A stretch of 64,000 nt of DNA from a bacterium (GCA_024743255.1 JANSWY010000010.1:34632-98631), one strand, 5' to 3'; positions 1 to 10,210 are shown, counted from the stretch's first letter. The notes: generated by a model not told the origin, from the sequence alone. Program-made: numbers and translations.

Positions 1-22
1 GATATTTTACATGAAGAGTGAC

Positions 23-51
23 AAAAAAATAGCTGCCCTTTCGGGCAGCTA
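23..51 (-). terminator. Rho-independent terminator of the M43 protease gene
   Basis: A perfect 9-bp stem (arms 30-38 and 43-51) with loop TTTC is followed on the minus strand by seven T residues (plus-strand A run 23-29). It lies 27 bp past the stop of the minus-strand protease gene, where an intrinsic terminator is expected. Confidence 0.85.
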
Positions 52-77
52 TCGATATAGATCAGTACTAAACTCTC

Positions 78-2675
78 TTATCTGACAATCAATTTCGCAG
101 ATTCGTTTCCATAGCTTGTAGAAAGATCTATGAAGTAAAGTCCTCTCTCAAATCCGTTCAGATCCAACTCATACTCGAATAAACCTTCAGTTGCTTCGAA
201 TTGTGCTGTTCTGATTACTCTTCCCTCCATGTTGTAAACATTAAGGGTTACTTCAGTGTCTTCATCAACATCGAAAGCGATGTTAGTAAATGAGCTTGCA
301 GGGCTAGGATAAACCTGAACTCCGTCAATCTCAGTACCACTCATTGTAAGATCCACATTTGATGGAGCTCCTAGAGAAGTAATTGTATTTCCAGCTGATC
401 TTGATCCGTTAGAAGCAGTGATTGTTACCTGATCAACATAAACCTGATCCTGGTTTGCACTTGCATCACACTGGAATCTAAATCTGGCGTTGCTTGGGAA
501 GTTGTATTGGCTGCTATTTAAAGTTACTGTTGCTGTGTAGAATGAACCATTATTGAATTCTGATCCACTAGCATAAGCTGCAACAGTGCTCCAAGAAGAT
601 CCATCATAGTATCTTACCCAGAAATCCTCACCATTTTCCATGCTATTTGGATAGAAGTAGAATTCAATATCAATTTGGCTATATCCACTTACATCGTAGC
701 TACTTGAAGTAGTCATTGCAGAAGCAGTACCTGAGTTATCTCTTAATCTCATAGAATAGCTCCCTTCGTAAGATCTTGATCCAGAGTATCTGAAACAGTC
801 ACTTCCTCCGTCTAACCATCCATCAAGTCCACTCTCGAAAGTACTTGCGATCAATGTTTCTGATCCACCTCCACCAGTTGATGCTTGAGTAGTGAAGCTT
901 ACAGAACCAGCACCTGACTCATTTCCAGCAGCATCTTTTGCTCTAACAGAAACTGAATATGAAGTAGAAGCAGTTAAACCAGAAACTGAGTACGAAGTAG
1001 CAGAAGTAGATCCATCTAATGATCCATCAACATAAACGTCATAACCAGTTACCCCTACATTATCAGAAGAAGCTGACCAGGAAATGTCTGCACCAGTTTG
1101 AGAAACGTTAGAAGCAGTTACATTTGATGGAGTTGATGGTGCTTGAGTATCTGCAGCTGCTCCTTCAAGACACCAGCTTGATTGCTCAGAAGAAGTAAAT
1201 GCTCCACCAGAAGCGATTGTGCTTCCTCCATTGTCAGTGATTGTGTATGAACCATTTCCATAAGAACAGCAGATACCGTCACCGTAAGAATCGTTTATTG
1301 TAAATACGTAGCTTCCAGCTCCGTAATCAAGGTCAATGTTATAGGTAGTGTTATTAGCATATCCTGATCCACTAGCTACCTGAGAACCATTTCTAGTAAG
1401 AGTCCAGCTTGTTTCAGAACCGTAGTTGTCTGTTACTAAATTAAGGTTTGCTCCAGTTTTACAGTTGCTTCCAGTAGTAGTTACACTGATTGCTGAAGAG
1501 TAAGATCCACTTCCAGAAGCACAGTTGGCTCTAACCTGAACTGAATAAGTAGTTCCGGCATCTAATCCAGTAACATTCACAGAAGTACTGGTAGTGTTTG
1601 AAACTGAACCATCAATGCTTACATCATAGGAAGCCGCACCAGAAACAGAATTCCAGCTTAAGCTGAAGCTATTGTCCTGAACATTAGAAGCAGACAATCC
1701 ACTAGGAGTACCAATTGTACACCCACCACCGATTGTACCCAAATTTTCTCTTGCTCCTCCTGGCTCAAAGATTGCATCAACTCTTGCTCTCTGACCTGGA
1801 GTAAACATGAACATACATGCATCATCTACATAATCCATGTAATTCATGAACTGGTCACTTGTGTAACCACCGTTGCTATTACAAGATTTAGAAGGGTAAG
1901 ATGGGCAACCATAGTTTGCACCACCTGCTGTTGGAGTATCAGCAACGAAATCATCAGCATTACAATTTCCGTCTCCCCAGATGTGTCTAAGGTTTAGGTA
2001 GTGACCAATTTCGTGAGTTGTTGTTCTTCCTTTGTCGAATGGAGCAGAAAGGTAAAATCCAGAACCTTTATCAGAGCTACCAAAGTACTGAGGACTCATC
2101 ACAACACCATCAGTAGATGCAGGCCCACCTGGGAACTGTGCGTATCCAAGGATACCACCACCAATGTTACAAACCCACATGTTTAAGTGAGTATCAGGAG
2201 TAATTGGGTCTACACCACCTTGGGATGACTTTTTCATATCATCATTAGTACCCCAAGATGTTCTTGAACTAGATTTTCTTGTAATCTGAGTTAAAGTAAA
2301 CTCAATTTCAAAGTCAGACGCAGTGAATTCTGAAGGAACACCTCCAATATCACTGTTGATTGCTCTAAAGTCTTCATTGATCACATCAATCTGAGACTGA
2401 ATCTGAGCATCACTAATATTTTGCTGACTCGTGTTATAAATAACATGAACATAAACTGGAATAGTCAATACACCAGATCTCGATGATACACCGCCACGTT
2501 CCATGAACTGCTTAGTGCGTTCTTCGATTTGCTTTCTTAAAGTATTTGTTTTTGGATTTTTGTTTTGCAGCTGATAAACTTCGTCTGCTGCGCAAGCCCT
2601 TTTGTGTAAATGTTGGGCATAAGAACTGATAGAACATACTGCTACCAGGCAAAGAGCCAGTAGAATCTTCTTCAT
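78..2675 (-). CDS. Secreted M43 (pappalysin-like) zinc metalloprotease with fibronectin III domains and T9SS sorting domain
   Basis: This is an 865-residue extracellular protease. Residues 1-20 are a signal peptide ending SSYA-Q. The catalytic domain (about 70-310) carries the extended zinc motif HEIGHYLNLRH (H221, E222, H225, H231) and a Met-turn MNYMDY at 277-282, as in M43 cytophagalysin/pappalysin proteases. A fibronectin III domain (about 322-402), a Gly/Asn-rich beta domain (about 405-510), a second FN3 (about 515-600) and a MAM- or carbohydrate-binding-like domain (about 610-765) follow. The last 80 residues form a type A T9SS sorting domain beginning VQVYPSPASS and ending in a basic residue. 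It should therefore cross the outer membrane through T9SS and be released or attached to the cell surface. It is a single gene with its own terminator, divergent from the next gene. The family call is firm; the substrate is unknown. Confidence 0.93.
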   Translation of the reverse strand: MKKILLALCLVAVCSISSYAQHLHKRACAADEVYQLQNKNPKTNTLRKQIEERTKQFMERGGVSSRSGVLTIPVYVHVIYNTSQQNISDAQIQSQIDVINEDFRAINSDIGGVPSEFTASDFEIEFTLTQITRKSSSRTSWGTNDDMKKSSQGGVDPITPDTHLNMWVCNIGGGILGYAQFPGGPASTDGVVMSPQYFGSSDKGSGFYLSAPFDKGRTTTHEIGHYLNLRHIWGDGNCNADDFVADTPTAGGANYGCPSYPSKSCNSNGGYTSDQFMNYMDYVDDACMFMFTPGQRARVDAIFEPGGARENLGTIGGGCTIGTPSGLSASNVQDNSFSLSWNSVSGAASYDVSIDGSVSNTTSTSVNVTGLDAGTTYSVQVRANCASGSGSYSSAISVTTTGSNCKTGANLNLVTDNYGSETSWTLTRNGSQVASGSGYANNTTYNIDLDYGAGSYVFTINDSYGDGICCSYGNGSYTITDNGGSTIASGGAFTSSEQSSWCLEGAAADTQAPSTPSNVTASNVSQTGADISWSASSDNVGVTGYDVYVDGSLDGSTSATSYSVSGLTASTSYSVSVRAKDAAGNESGAGSVSFTTQASTGGGGSETLIASTFESGLDGWLDGGSDCFRYSGSRSYEGSYSMRLRDNSGTASAMTTSSSYDVSGYSQIDIEFYFYPNSMENGEDFWVRYYDGSSWSTVAAYASGSEFNNGSFYTATVTLNSSQYNFPSNARFRFQCDASANQDQVYVDQVTITASNGSRSAGNTITSLGAPSNVDLTMSGTEIDGVQVYPSPASSFTNIAFDVDEDTEVTLNVYNMEGRVIRTAQFEATEGLFEYELDLNGFERGLYFIDLSTSYGNESAKLIVR

Positions 2676-3045
2676 ATTAAATAGGTTTGGTTAACAATAT
2701 TTTGGTTCCTAAGAACGGCCGCAAACTATGTTTTTTAATTTTAAAATAAAAACTGTCCGTTTGCTGACACTAAAATTATCGGTTACCTCTTCTTTTCATT
2801 TTCAAAACATTATTCTTCTCTCTTCCGGTTCGTCACAATAAAATATTTTGGAAGATGTAAATATTCAAGACCTCACCACATATCCTATTGAAGAAAAAAA
2901 TTGAAAAATTTTCAAAAAAAATTGAGATGTTACGGGTACATTTTGCGAAATGTTCATTTATGTAAGAAATACTCCACACATAACATTTATAAAACCGTTA
3001 ATCATCAATTGCATTATATTGGACCCAAATCTTATTTTACCTGAA
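2676..3045. other. Divergent intergenic region, AT-rich
   Basis: This 370-bp stretch lies between two divergently transcribed secreted-protein genes, so both promoters should be here. It is rich in A and T tracts (for example near 2895-2925). I found no convincing TTG/TAnnTTTG pair in the correct position for either gene, no RNA gene and no strong inverted repeat. Confidence 0.5.
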
Positions 3046-5946
3046 ATGAAAAGAGTTCTAACACTAATCCTACCTGCACTCATTATACTGGGTTCAGCAA
3101 ACGCACAACGAAAATCTAAGAAATCGAAAGATTCTTCTCTTGTTTCCACTTCTGCCACAGTGAGAGAAGATGGATTCAAAAAGAGACAAGCATTAATAGA
3201 AAATTCATTAGTGAGCAACATACCTTTTAGATCTGTAGGACCTACTGTCATGAGTGGTCGTGTAGTTGATTTGGCTGTTGATCCAAATGACCCTGCGCAT
3301 TTCTATGTAGCATTTGCTTCCGGTGGGTTATGGGAAACTAAGAATGAAGGGGCTTCCTACGAACCTTTGTTCGATAATGAAATAGTAATGACCATTGGAG
3401 ACATTGCAGTCGACTGGACTAACAATGTACTATATGTTGGAACTGGCGAGAACAACTCAAGTAGATCTTCTTATTCAGGTTTTGGTGTCTTCAGTTCATC
3501 TGATGGAGGAAAAACCTGGAAGAATATAGGCCTAAAGGACTCTCATCACATTTCAAGAATCATACTTCACCCTACTGAGGTTGGTACGATGTGGGTAGCT
3601 GCCTTGGGCCACCTTTATACTCCAAATAATGAAAGAGGAGTCTTCAAAACTGAAGATGGTGGGAACACCTGGAAGAAAACACTATTCGTTGATACGGAAT
3701 CTGGAGCAGTGGATTTAATTATCGACCCATCTAATCCAAATAATCTTTGGGCTTCAACCTGGCAAAAAGATCGTAAAGCATGGAATTTCAACGGAGCGGG
3801 ATCTGGAAGTGGAGTTTATGGATCATCCGATGGGGGATCAACATGGTCTAAGTTGAATGGATCTGGAAGCGGATTCCCTGATAGTAATGGTGTGGGTAGA
3901 ATAGGCTTAGCAATTTCTCCGAGCTCCCCAAATATCCTGTATGCCGTACATGACAATCAGGAGAGAAGAGAAAAAGATGATAGCGATGAAAAATCAGGTT
4001 TAACAAAGGAAGATATCAGAGGCATGAGCAATGATGATTTCCTTGCTTTATCAAACAATGAAATCAACGACTTTCTCGACAACAATAGATTTCCCGGTAA
4101 ATACAATGCTGTTGATATCAAATCAAAAGTGAAATCCGGAAGCTTAAAACCAATGGCACTTGTTGAATATCTGGAGGATGCCAATTCATTATTATTCGAC
4201 ACCCCAGTAAAAGGTGCTGAAGTTTATAAATCCACGGATGCAGGTAAAACATGGACAAAAACTCATGAGAAATATTTAGATGACGTTTATTACTCTTACG
4301 GGTACTACTTTGGACAAATCAGAGTAGATGCACAGAATCCGGACATGATCTATACATATGGAGTTCCAATCATTAAATCAGAAGACGGTGGAAAGACCTG
4401 GAACCCAATCAATGGGAACAATGTACATGCCGACCACCATGCTCTTTGGGTAAACCCAAATAAAAGTGGTCACTTGATATTAGGTAACGATGGAGGAGTG
4501 AATATCTCTTATGATAATGGTAAAAGCTGGATACATACCAATAACCTTTCTGTTGGTCAGTTCTACACAGTCAATGTAGATATGGCAAAACCTTATAATG
4601 TATACGGTGGATTACAAGACAATGGAGTTTGGAAAGGACCAAGTACATATGAGTACAGCCCTGGCTGGTATAGCAATGGAGAATATCCTTATAAAAGATT
4701 AATGGGTGGTGACGGTATGCAAGTAGTAATTGACACAAGAGATAACAACACTGTTTACACTGGATATCAATTCGGGAACTACAGCAGGGTTGATGCTACA
4801 ACCGGACAAAGTAAATACATTACTCCAAAACATGAATTAGGAGAAAGACCATTGAGATGGAATTGGCAAAGCCCTGTTCACTTAAGTGTGCACAATCAGG
4901 ATATCCTTTATATGGGTTCCAATAAATTCCACCGATCAATGAATCAGGGAGATGAGTTTGAAACATTGTCTGGTGATCTAACCAAAGGCGGAAGAAAAGG
5001 TAACGTAAGTTATGGTACACTTACCAGTATTGATGAATCACCATTGAAGTTCGGTCTTATTTATGTTGGGTCTGATGATGGATTAGTTCATGTTTCAAAA
5101 GATGGTGGAAACAGCTTCACCAAAGTTTCCAATACACTTCCTCAGGATATGTGGGTAAGTCGAGTTGAGGCATCCAACCACAAAGAAGGCAGAGTCTACA
5201 TCTCATTAAATGGTTACAGATGGGATAACTTCGAATCGATGGTCTATGTATCAGATAATAACGGAAACTCATGGAAAAAAATAGGAACAGACCTTCCTGC
5301 TGAACCTGTCAATGTTATCAAGGAAGATCCTATGAATGAAAACATACTTTATGTAGGAACTGATCATGGAGTATATGTTTCTGTTGACAGGGGAACAAGC
5401 TTTATGGCAATGGAAGGCGGAATGCCAGCAACTCCTGTGCATGATCTGGTAATTCATCCTAGAGACAAAGACCTTGTTGTTGGTACTCATGGAAGATCCA
5501 TCTATATCGCAAATGTTGAACACCTTCAGCAAATGAATTCAGACCTAATGGCTAAATCACTTCATATATTCCCATTAGAAAAAATCACATACAGTGAATA
5601 CTGGGGTAGAGTTTGGAGTAAATGGTGGGATTCTGGAAAAACCGAAATTGATATTCCTGTTTTCTCAAGCAATTCAGGAGATGGAAAAGTAACCATTGTT
5701 AATGAAGAAGGTGCAGAGGTACAATCATTTGATATTTCAATCGCTAAGGGGCTTAATTACATCTCCTATGACTTGAGTATTTCAGAATCAGCAAAAACTG
5801 AAGAAATCGAAAAAGCCGATAATGGCAAATACTACATTCAACCTGGAAAGTACACATTAAAAATTGAGCTTGGAGGATCAAGTTCTGAAACCACTTTCTC
5901 AGTTGATGCTGCTCGTCAAAGACCTAAAAGAAAAGGATCAGAGTAA
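3046..5946 (+). CDS. Secreted BNR/Asp-box (sortilin-like) beta-propeller protein
   Basis: This is about 966 residues if translation starts at 3046. An in-frame ATG at 2950 would put 32 unrelated residues before the signal peptide MKRVLTLILPALIILGSANA-Q, so I prefer the internal start. The mature protein contains at least nine Asp-box motifs of the form SxDxGxTW (SSDGGKTW, TEDGGNTW, SSDGGSTW, SEDGGKTW, SYDNGKSW and variants). These mark BNR/VPS10-sortilin-type beta-propeller blades, probably two propellers. A helical charged insert lies around residues 305-390 and a beta-sandwich-like C-terminal region follows. There is no T9SS sorting domain, so a periplasmic location is more likely. Such proteins are often named glycosyl hydrolase by homology, but no catalytic signature was seen here, so enzyme activity is unproven. 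Confidence 0.85.
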   Translation: MKRVLTLILPALIILGSANAQRKSKKSKDSSLVSTSATVREDGFKKRQALIENSLVSNIPFRSVGPTVMSGRVVDLAVDPNDPAHFYVAFASGGLWETKNEGASYEPLFDNEIVMTIGDIAVDWTNNVLYVGTGENNSSRSSYSGFGVFSSSDGGKTWKNIGLKDSHHISRIILHPTEVGTMWVAALGHLYTPNNERGVFKTEDGGNTWKKTLFVDTESGAVDLIIDPSNPNNLWASTWQKDRKAWNFNGAGSGSGVYGSSDGGSTWSKLNGSGSGFPDSNGVGRIGLAISPSSPNILYAVHDNQERREKDDSDEKSGLTKEDIRGMSNDDFLALSNNEINDFLDNNRFPGKYNAVDIKSKVKSGSLKPMALVEYLEDANSLLFDTPVKGAEVYKSTDAGKTWTKTHEKYLDDVYYSYGYYFGQIRVDAQNPDMIYTYGVPIIKSEDGGKTWNPINGNNVHADHHALWVNPNKSGHLILGNDGGVNISYDNGKSWIHTNNLSVGQFYTVNVDMAKPYNVYGGLQDNGVWKGPSTYEYSPGWYSNGEYPYKRLMGGDGMQVVIDTRDNNTVYTGYQFGNYSRVDATTGQSKYITPKHELGERPLRWNWQSPVHLSVHNQDILYMGSNKFHRSMNQGDEFETLSGDLTKGGRKGNVSYGTLTSIDESPLKFGLIYVGSDDGLVHVSKDGGNSFTKVSNTLPQDMWVSRVEASNHKEGRVYISLNGYRWDNFESMVYVSDNNGNSWKKIGTDLPAEPVNVIKEDPMNENILYVGTDHGVYVSVDRGTSFMAMEGGMPATPVHDLVIHPRDKDLVVGTHGRSIYIANVEHLQQMNSDLMAKSLHIFPLEKITYSEYWGRVWSKWWDSGKTEIDIPVFSSNSGDGKVTIVNEEGAEVQSFDISIAKGLNYISYDLSISESAKTEEIEKADNGKYYIQPGKYTLKIELGGSSSETTFSVDAARQRPKRKGSE

Positions 5947-5966
5947 TATCTGATTTAAGACTTCTG

Positions 5967-6000
5967 AAGCTCCGTTTATACTTATAGGCGGAGCTTTTTT
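5967..6000 (+). terminator. Rho-independent terminator after the BNR protein gene
   Basis: The 8-bp stem AAGCTCCG / CGGAGCTT (5967-5974 and 5989-5996) is followed by a T run to 6000, 20 bp after the stop of the plus-strand gene. The remaining 219 bp to the next gene (6001-6219) show nothing I can assign. Confidence 0.8.
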
Positions 6001-6219
6001 GTAAGGAGGGAGCCAGGAACGTCCTGACCCCTTATTTACAGCCAGCGCGTAAATGGTTATACTGTAAGACTCGCTATGTAAAGAAATACAGCTTTAACAA
6101 GGAGTGGGGTATACTGCACTTGTTTCACCATTACCAAACAAAAATGCTTTTTCTACTGGTTTAAATACAAAGAGGAATGTTTCAACAGAGGATGGTATAT
6201 TCACCAACTATACGATATT

Positions 6220-8244
6220 TTAATTACGCACTTCCTTTACAATAAATTCTACCCGTCTGTTTTTAGCTCTGTTTTCTTCGGTATTGTTAGAAACCAATGG
6301 CTGTGATTCACCATAGCCATGATAAGACAATAGCTCCTCAGAAATTCCTTTCGAGGTGAGATAATCTCTGACGGAATGAGCTCTTTCTTCAGATAATGCG
6401 ACATTATCATTATGCGAACCAACATTATCAGTATGCGCAGCGATTTCCAGAACTATTTCTGTGTGCTTTGAAAGAATGTAGTATACATTATTCAACTCAA
6501 CCTTTGATGCAGGAGTCAATTCTGATGATCCGAATTCAAAAGTGATGTTATTAAGAATCAACTTTGAACCAACCTTGAGTGGTGCCAGCTCAATATATTC
6601 TTTAAGGTTCTCCCCTACCTCAACTCCTGCCAGATCAATAATTCCCTGTTTGTAGAAAAATCCCTCACAAGTCACGCGGTAAAGAAAGCGTCTATTAAAA
6701 TTAAGATCCCCCAGATACATCCCATCTGCCAAATCTCCATTAAACACCATTTTTTTAGCCTTGTCATCAAATAACAGCAGTTTAGCTACCAAAGGCTTTT
6801 TGGTCTCTTGATCTGTTACTACCATTTCCAAAACTGGCTTTGATGGTTCCAGCCCTACTCTTTTCTTAAATACATTTTCAAATTGCAGACCGGTGAGATT
6901 TAAAGCATCAGAATATCCATTGAACTTTGGATTGGTGGCAGTTATTGTATAGCTCTTACCATAATCGACCTTACATTTATAAGTATTTGAATCAGTCTTA
7001 TTCAAAGCTTTCCCGTTCACTTCTACGAGAGCCTCAATCGTTTCATCAGTTTTAGAATTGTAAAAGGACAACTCTATTGTTCCAGTGTATTTTTCAAGTT
7101 GAATATCCCTTTTCTCGATTCTATACTTATCAATTTCCTTCAAATCGTAATGATGCCTTTCTGCAGTATATCCAGGAGCAATCGCGATAAAATCATACAC
7201 GTGCCCCTCTGTCAAAATAACAGTATAATTACCATCAAATGGATTACTTTTTAATCCTCCTGTATTTAGTGTATCACCATCTTTTAGGATAATTAATGAA
7301 GCTTCCAGTGGATTGCCAGTTTCTTTTTCAGTCACTTTACCAGTAACATTGATTACCGTCCTAGGTCTCAGGTTTTGCGGGATTGGAACTGTGTAGATGT
7401 CTTGATTTTCATTTCCTTTATTAACATTAAGGAAAATCACATCTCCCTGACTGGGAACACTTCCAAAAATATCATCATTTGGAGAGTTAATAAAAGCCAA
7501 TGGTACTGGCCTACTCCATCTTCCATCAGGGAGTAATCTCGATTGAAAAAAGTCATAATTACTTTTTTTCGTAGACTCACCCCTTACCGCCGAATAAATC
7601 AAAGTTTCATTATCTGACATTATTCTTGGACACTTTTCACACCCGCGATTTATTGGTCTCGGTAATGGTACAGCCTTCTGCCAAATGCCCTCTGAATTCT
7701 TTTCTGACATGAAAATCTGATAACAAAATTTATGTTCATAAACCTGCTTTTCCGCAAATCGCATAAAATACAATCTCTTGCCATCTGGAGAAATACTTGG
7801 AAACCCCTCATACGCTTCACTATTAATTTGATCTCCAAGTTTGATAGGATCACTCCATGTGTTTCCTTCTTTCACAGTTCGGTATAAATCCTCGGCTCCT
7901 GCTCCAAAAGTGGCAAAGAAGTAAATTTCATTTCCATCATAGGAAATACTTGGTCCTCCAATTAAATCATTTTCTTTTCCAAAATCATTTACCTCAGAAA
8001 TTGGCTTAGGGTTTGTCCAGTTCCCATTTCCGTCTTTGACAGAAGTGTAAAGTTTGTATCTCCCATCCCTGTTCGATTGAAATACCAATGTATTTCCATC
8101 TGCACTAATTGAGGGTGCATACTCTACCAACTCTGAGTTAATAGTACCTGGCAGAGGTATCGGATCCTGAGAAGAAACCAGATGTGGGAAGAACATAATC
8201 CATAGCATGATTGAGATAGAAGCTCTTATTCCCTGCATAAACAC
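6220..8244 (-). CDS. PD40 beta-propeller / OmpA-family outer-membrane protein
   Basis: This is a 674-residue envelope protein with an N-terminal signal peptide ending near LVSSQ (an alternative start two codons in does not change it). Residues about 35-290 contain TolB/PD40-type propeller strands (APSISADGNTLVFQSNRDG, GFPSISPDGKRLYF and similar). Residues about 300-550 hold carboxypeptidase-regulatory-like beta-sandwich modules. The C-terminal 110 residues form an OmpA peptidoglycan-binding domain (ITFEFGSSELTP, AAHTDNVGSHNDN, SEERAHSVRDYL, NRRVEF). The OmpA end is expected to bind peptidoglycan while the rest faces the periplasm. It resembles the two TPR-PD40-OmpA proteins at 15.6-19.6 kb but lacks their TPR region. 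The specific role is unknown. Confidence 0.9.
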   Translation of the reverse strand: MFMQGIRASISIMLWIMFFPHLVSSQDPIPLPGTINSELVEYAPSISADGNTLVFQSNRDGRYKLYTSVKDGNGNWTNPKPISEVNDFGKENDLIGGPSISYDGNEIYFFATFGAGAEDLYRTVKEGNTWSDPIKLGDQINSEAYEGFPSISPDGKRLYFMRFAEKQVYEHKFCYQIFMSEKNSEGIWQKAVPLPRPINRGCEKCPRIMSDNETLIYSAVRGESTKKSNYDFFQSRLLPDGRWSRPVPLAFINSPNDDIFGSVPSQGDVIFLNVNKGNENQDIYTVPIPQNLRPRTVINVTGKVTEKETGNPLEASLIILKDGDTLNTGGLKSNPFDGNYTVILTEGHVYDFIAIAPGYTAERHHYDLKEIDKYRIEKRDIQLEKYTGTIELSFYNSKTDETIEALVEVNGKALNKTDSNTYKCKVDYGKSYTITATNPKFNGYSDALNLTGLQFENVFKKRVGLEPSKPVLEMVVTDQETKKPLVAKLLLFDDKAKKMVFNGDLADGMYLGDLNFNRRFLYRVTCEGFFYKQGIIDLAGVEVGENLKEYIELAPLKVGSKLILNNITFEFGSSELTPASKVELNNVYYILSKHTEIVLEIAAHTDNVGSHNDNVALSEERAHSVRDYLTSKGISEELLSYHGYGESQPLVSNNTEENRAKNRRVEFIVKEVRN

Positions 8245-8502
8245 TTTATTTTTAAAACACTTAATATACTATAAAACGTCCTTACACACTAAATACACCC
8301 CCTCTACAATAATGGTTGCCTGAGAAAATGTCCTATTTTATCTACTGAAGTAAAATATTGTAATTGAGAACGTTTTCAATTTCAAATCTTATATACCTAA
8401 TCAATTATTATGCGGATGATCTTAGATTTTTTAAGTAGTTTAAGCTTTGAAAATAAAGAACAGGAATAATTTACGAATTAAGATTATTCCGGGAATTTTA
8501 AA
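8245..8502. other. Divergent intergenic region between OmpA-family gene and alpha-amylase gene
   Basis: This is 258 bp of AT-rich DNA with no reading frame worth calling. Its only notable element is the LacI-type palindrome at 8362-8381, listed separately. No full Bacteroidota promoter pair was recognised. Confidence 0.5.
8362..8381. promoter_or_regulatory. LacI-family-type operator upstream of the alpha-amylase gene
   Basis: The core TTGAGAACGTTTTCAA is a palindrome centred on CG with a single mismatched pair, and the dyad extends two more base pairs on each side (8362-8381). The TGAnAACGTTnTCA core is the hallmark of LacI/GalR-family operators, including maltose and starch regulators. It lies about 120-135 bp upstream of the GH13 amylase start. 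No LacI-family gene is in this window, so the regulator would act from elsewhere. Which flanking gene it controls is an inference from the amylase function. Confidence 0.6.
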
Positions 8503-10176
8503 ATGTTGATTAAAATGAAGTTAAAATTATTGATTGCAGCTGTGCTAATCCTACCTTTTGCATGCAATCCTCCCCAGCAAAAAACTGCTGAAACAACAGA
8601 AACTATCACCACTCCCTTCCTTTGGGAAAATGCCAATATTTATTTCATGCTTACAGATCGCTTTAATAATGGCGATACAAGTAATGACCAGCAATATGAC
8701 CGAAAGCCGGATGGTGCTGTTTTGAGGAGTTTCATGGGTGGTGATATAGCTGGGATCACTAAAAAATTAGAAGAAGGTTATTTTACAGACCTTGGTATAA
8801 ATGCGATTTGGATGACTCCTCCTTTTGAGCAAGTGCATGGTTATACAGACGAAGGAACAGGAAAGACTTATGCTTTCCATGGATATTGGATTAGTGACTG
8901 GACAACTTTAGATCCTAATTTTGGTACAATTGAGGAGTATAAAAAGCTTGTTGACCTGGCTCATAGTAAAGGCATACGAATCCTTATGGATGTAGTAATT
9001 AATCATACCGGACCAGTGACACAAGAGGATACAGTTTGGCCAGAGGAATGGGTAAGAACTGAGCCTACTTGTACTTATCAGGATTTTGAAACAACAGTTA
9101 CTTGCACATTAGTTGATAATCTTCCGGACATTAAAACAGAAAGCAACGAAAATGTTGAACTACCAGAGCAGCTGGTTACAAAATGGAAGAATGAAGGAAG
9201 ATATGAGAAAGAATTAGCAGAACTGGACGAGTTCTTCAATCGAACAGGATACCCAAAAGCTCCAAGATTTTACATTATGAAATGGCTTACAGATTATGTA
9301 AGAGACCTTGGAATTGATGGATATCGTGTGGATACAGCTAAACATACTGAAATCGGGATTTGGTTAGAACTTTACAAAGAAGCTCAACTAGCCTTTGCAG
9401 AATGGAAGAAAAACAATCCTGATCAGGTATTGGATGATACAGACTTCTTCATGATGGGAGAAGTGTACGGATATAGCCTAAACCATGGCCAACAATTCCC
9501 AATGGGAGGCGACAGCACGGTAAATTTCTTTCAAAATGGATTTAAGAGTCTCATAAACTTCTCATTTAGATCTGACGCTAATAAAGATTATGAAGAGATT
9601 TACAGCCAATACGATGAAATAATGAATGGTGATGAATTAAAAGATTTTGGAATAATTAATTACATATCCTCGCATGATGATGGTTCACCGTTTGACAAAC
9701 AAAGAGACAGAACATTTGAGTCCGCAAATAAAATTATGTTAGCACCGGGTGCTTCCCAGGTTTATTATGGTGATGAAACTGGAAGATCTCTAGATATTCC
9801 AGGGACCGAAGGTGATGCTACTTTACGATCATTTATGAATTGGGAAGATTTAGCAAACAATGATTCAACTAAATTACTTTATGATCATTGGAGTAAACTT
9901 GGTAATTTCAAAATTAACCATCCTTCACTTGGAGCTGGGGTGCATAACAAAATTAGTGATGCTCCATATACATTCTCTAGATCATATAAAGATGGAGATT
10001 ACTCAGACAAAGTAGTGGTGTCAATTAATAACACATCAGGAGAAGTCCCTGTAGCTTCTGTATTTGCAGATGGTACCACAGTAAAAGACTTTTATACAAA
10101 TCAGGAAGCTATTGTTAAGGATGGCTCTGTGAAATTTGAAAATATTGGACAGGTTATTCTTATTGAACAACCATAA
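8503..10176 (+). CDS. GH13 alpha-amylase family lipoprotein
   Basis: This is a 557-residue glycoside hydrolase acting on alpha-glucans. A second ATG at 8515 gives the cleaner lipoprotein signal MKLKLLIAAVLILPFA-C (Cys21 counted from 8503). Export to a membrane-anchored position is therefore expected. All four GH13 motifs are present: DVVINH (163-168), GYRVDTAKH with nucleophile D277, MMGEVYG with acid/base E320, and SSHDD with the stabilising D392. The segments ENANIYFMLTDRFNNGD and FHGYW resemble periplasmic MalS-like amylases. The gene stands alone and is followed by a hairpin terminator; a LacI-type operator lies upstream, suggesting control by maltose or starch. The family call is very likely; the exact product specificity is not. 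Confidence 0.92.
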   Translation: MLIKMKLKLLIAAVLILPFACNPPQQKTAETTETITTPFLWENANIYFMLTDRFNNGDTSNDQQYDRKPDGAVLRSFMGGDIAGITKKLEEGYFTDLGINAIWMTPPFEQVHGYTDEGTGKTYAFHGYWISDWTTLDPNFGTIEEYKKLVDLAHSKGIRILMDVVINHTGPVTQEDTVWPEEWVRTEPTCTYQDFETTVTCTLVDNLPDIKTESNENVELPEQLVTKWKNEGRYEKELAELDEFFNRTGYPKAPRFYIMKWLTDYVRDLGIDGYRVDTAKHTEIGIWLELYKEAQLAFAEWKKNNPDQVLDDTDFFMMGEVYGYSLNHGQQFPMGGDSTVNFFQNGFKSLINFSFRSDANKDYEEIYSQYDEIMNGDELKDFGIINYISSHDDGSPFDKQRDRTFESANKIMLAPGASQVYYGDETGRSLDIPGTEGDATLRSFMNWEDLANNDSTKLLYDHWSKLGNFKINHPSLGAGVHNKISDAPYTFSRSYKDGDYSDKVVVSINNTSGEVPVASVFADGTTVKDFYTNQEAIVKDGSVKFENIGQVILIEQP

Positions 10177-10185
10177 ATAAAAGGG

Positions 10186-10210
10186 AAGGCACATTCCTAG
10201 AATGTGCCTT
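10186..10210. terminator. Bidirectional hairpin terminator between convergent genes
   Basis: A perfect 10-bp stem (AAGGCACATT / AATGTGCCTT) closes a 5-nt loop between the convergent amylase and glycosyltransferase-like genes. The T-rich tail is imperfect on both sides (CATCTATTT on plus, CCCTTTTATTT on minus), so it could serve either gene. Confidence 0.65.

Noticed and set aside
2682..2689. TAGGTTTG, an exact match to TAnnTTTG
   Set aside because: No TTG at suitable distance, and it is about 360 bp from the preferred start of the plus-strand gene.
6014..6026. CAGGA-ACG-TCCTG small dyad
   Set aside because: Five base pairs only, not positioned for a terminator or operator, and expected by chance.
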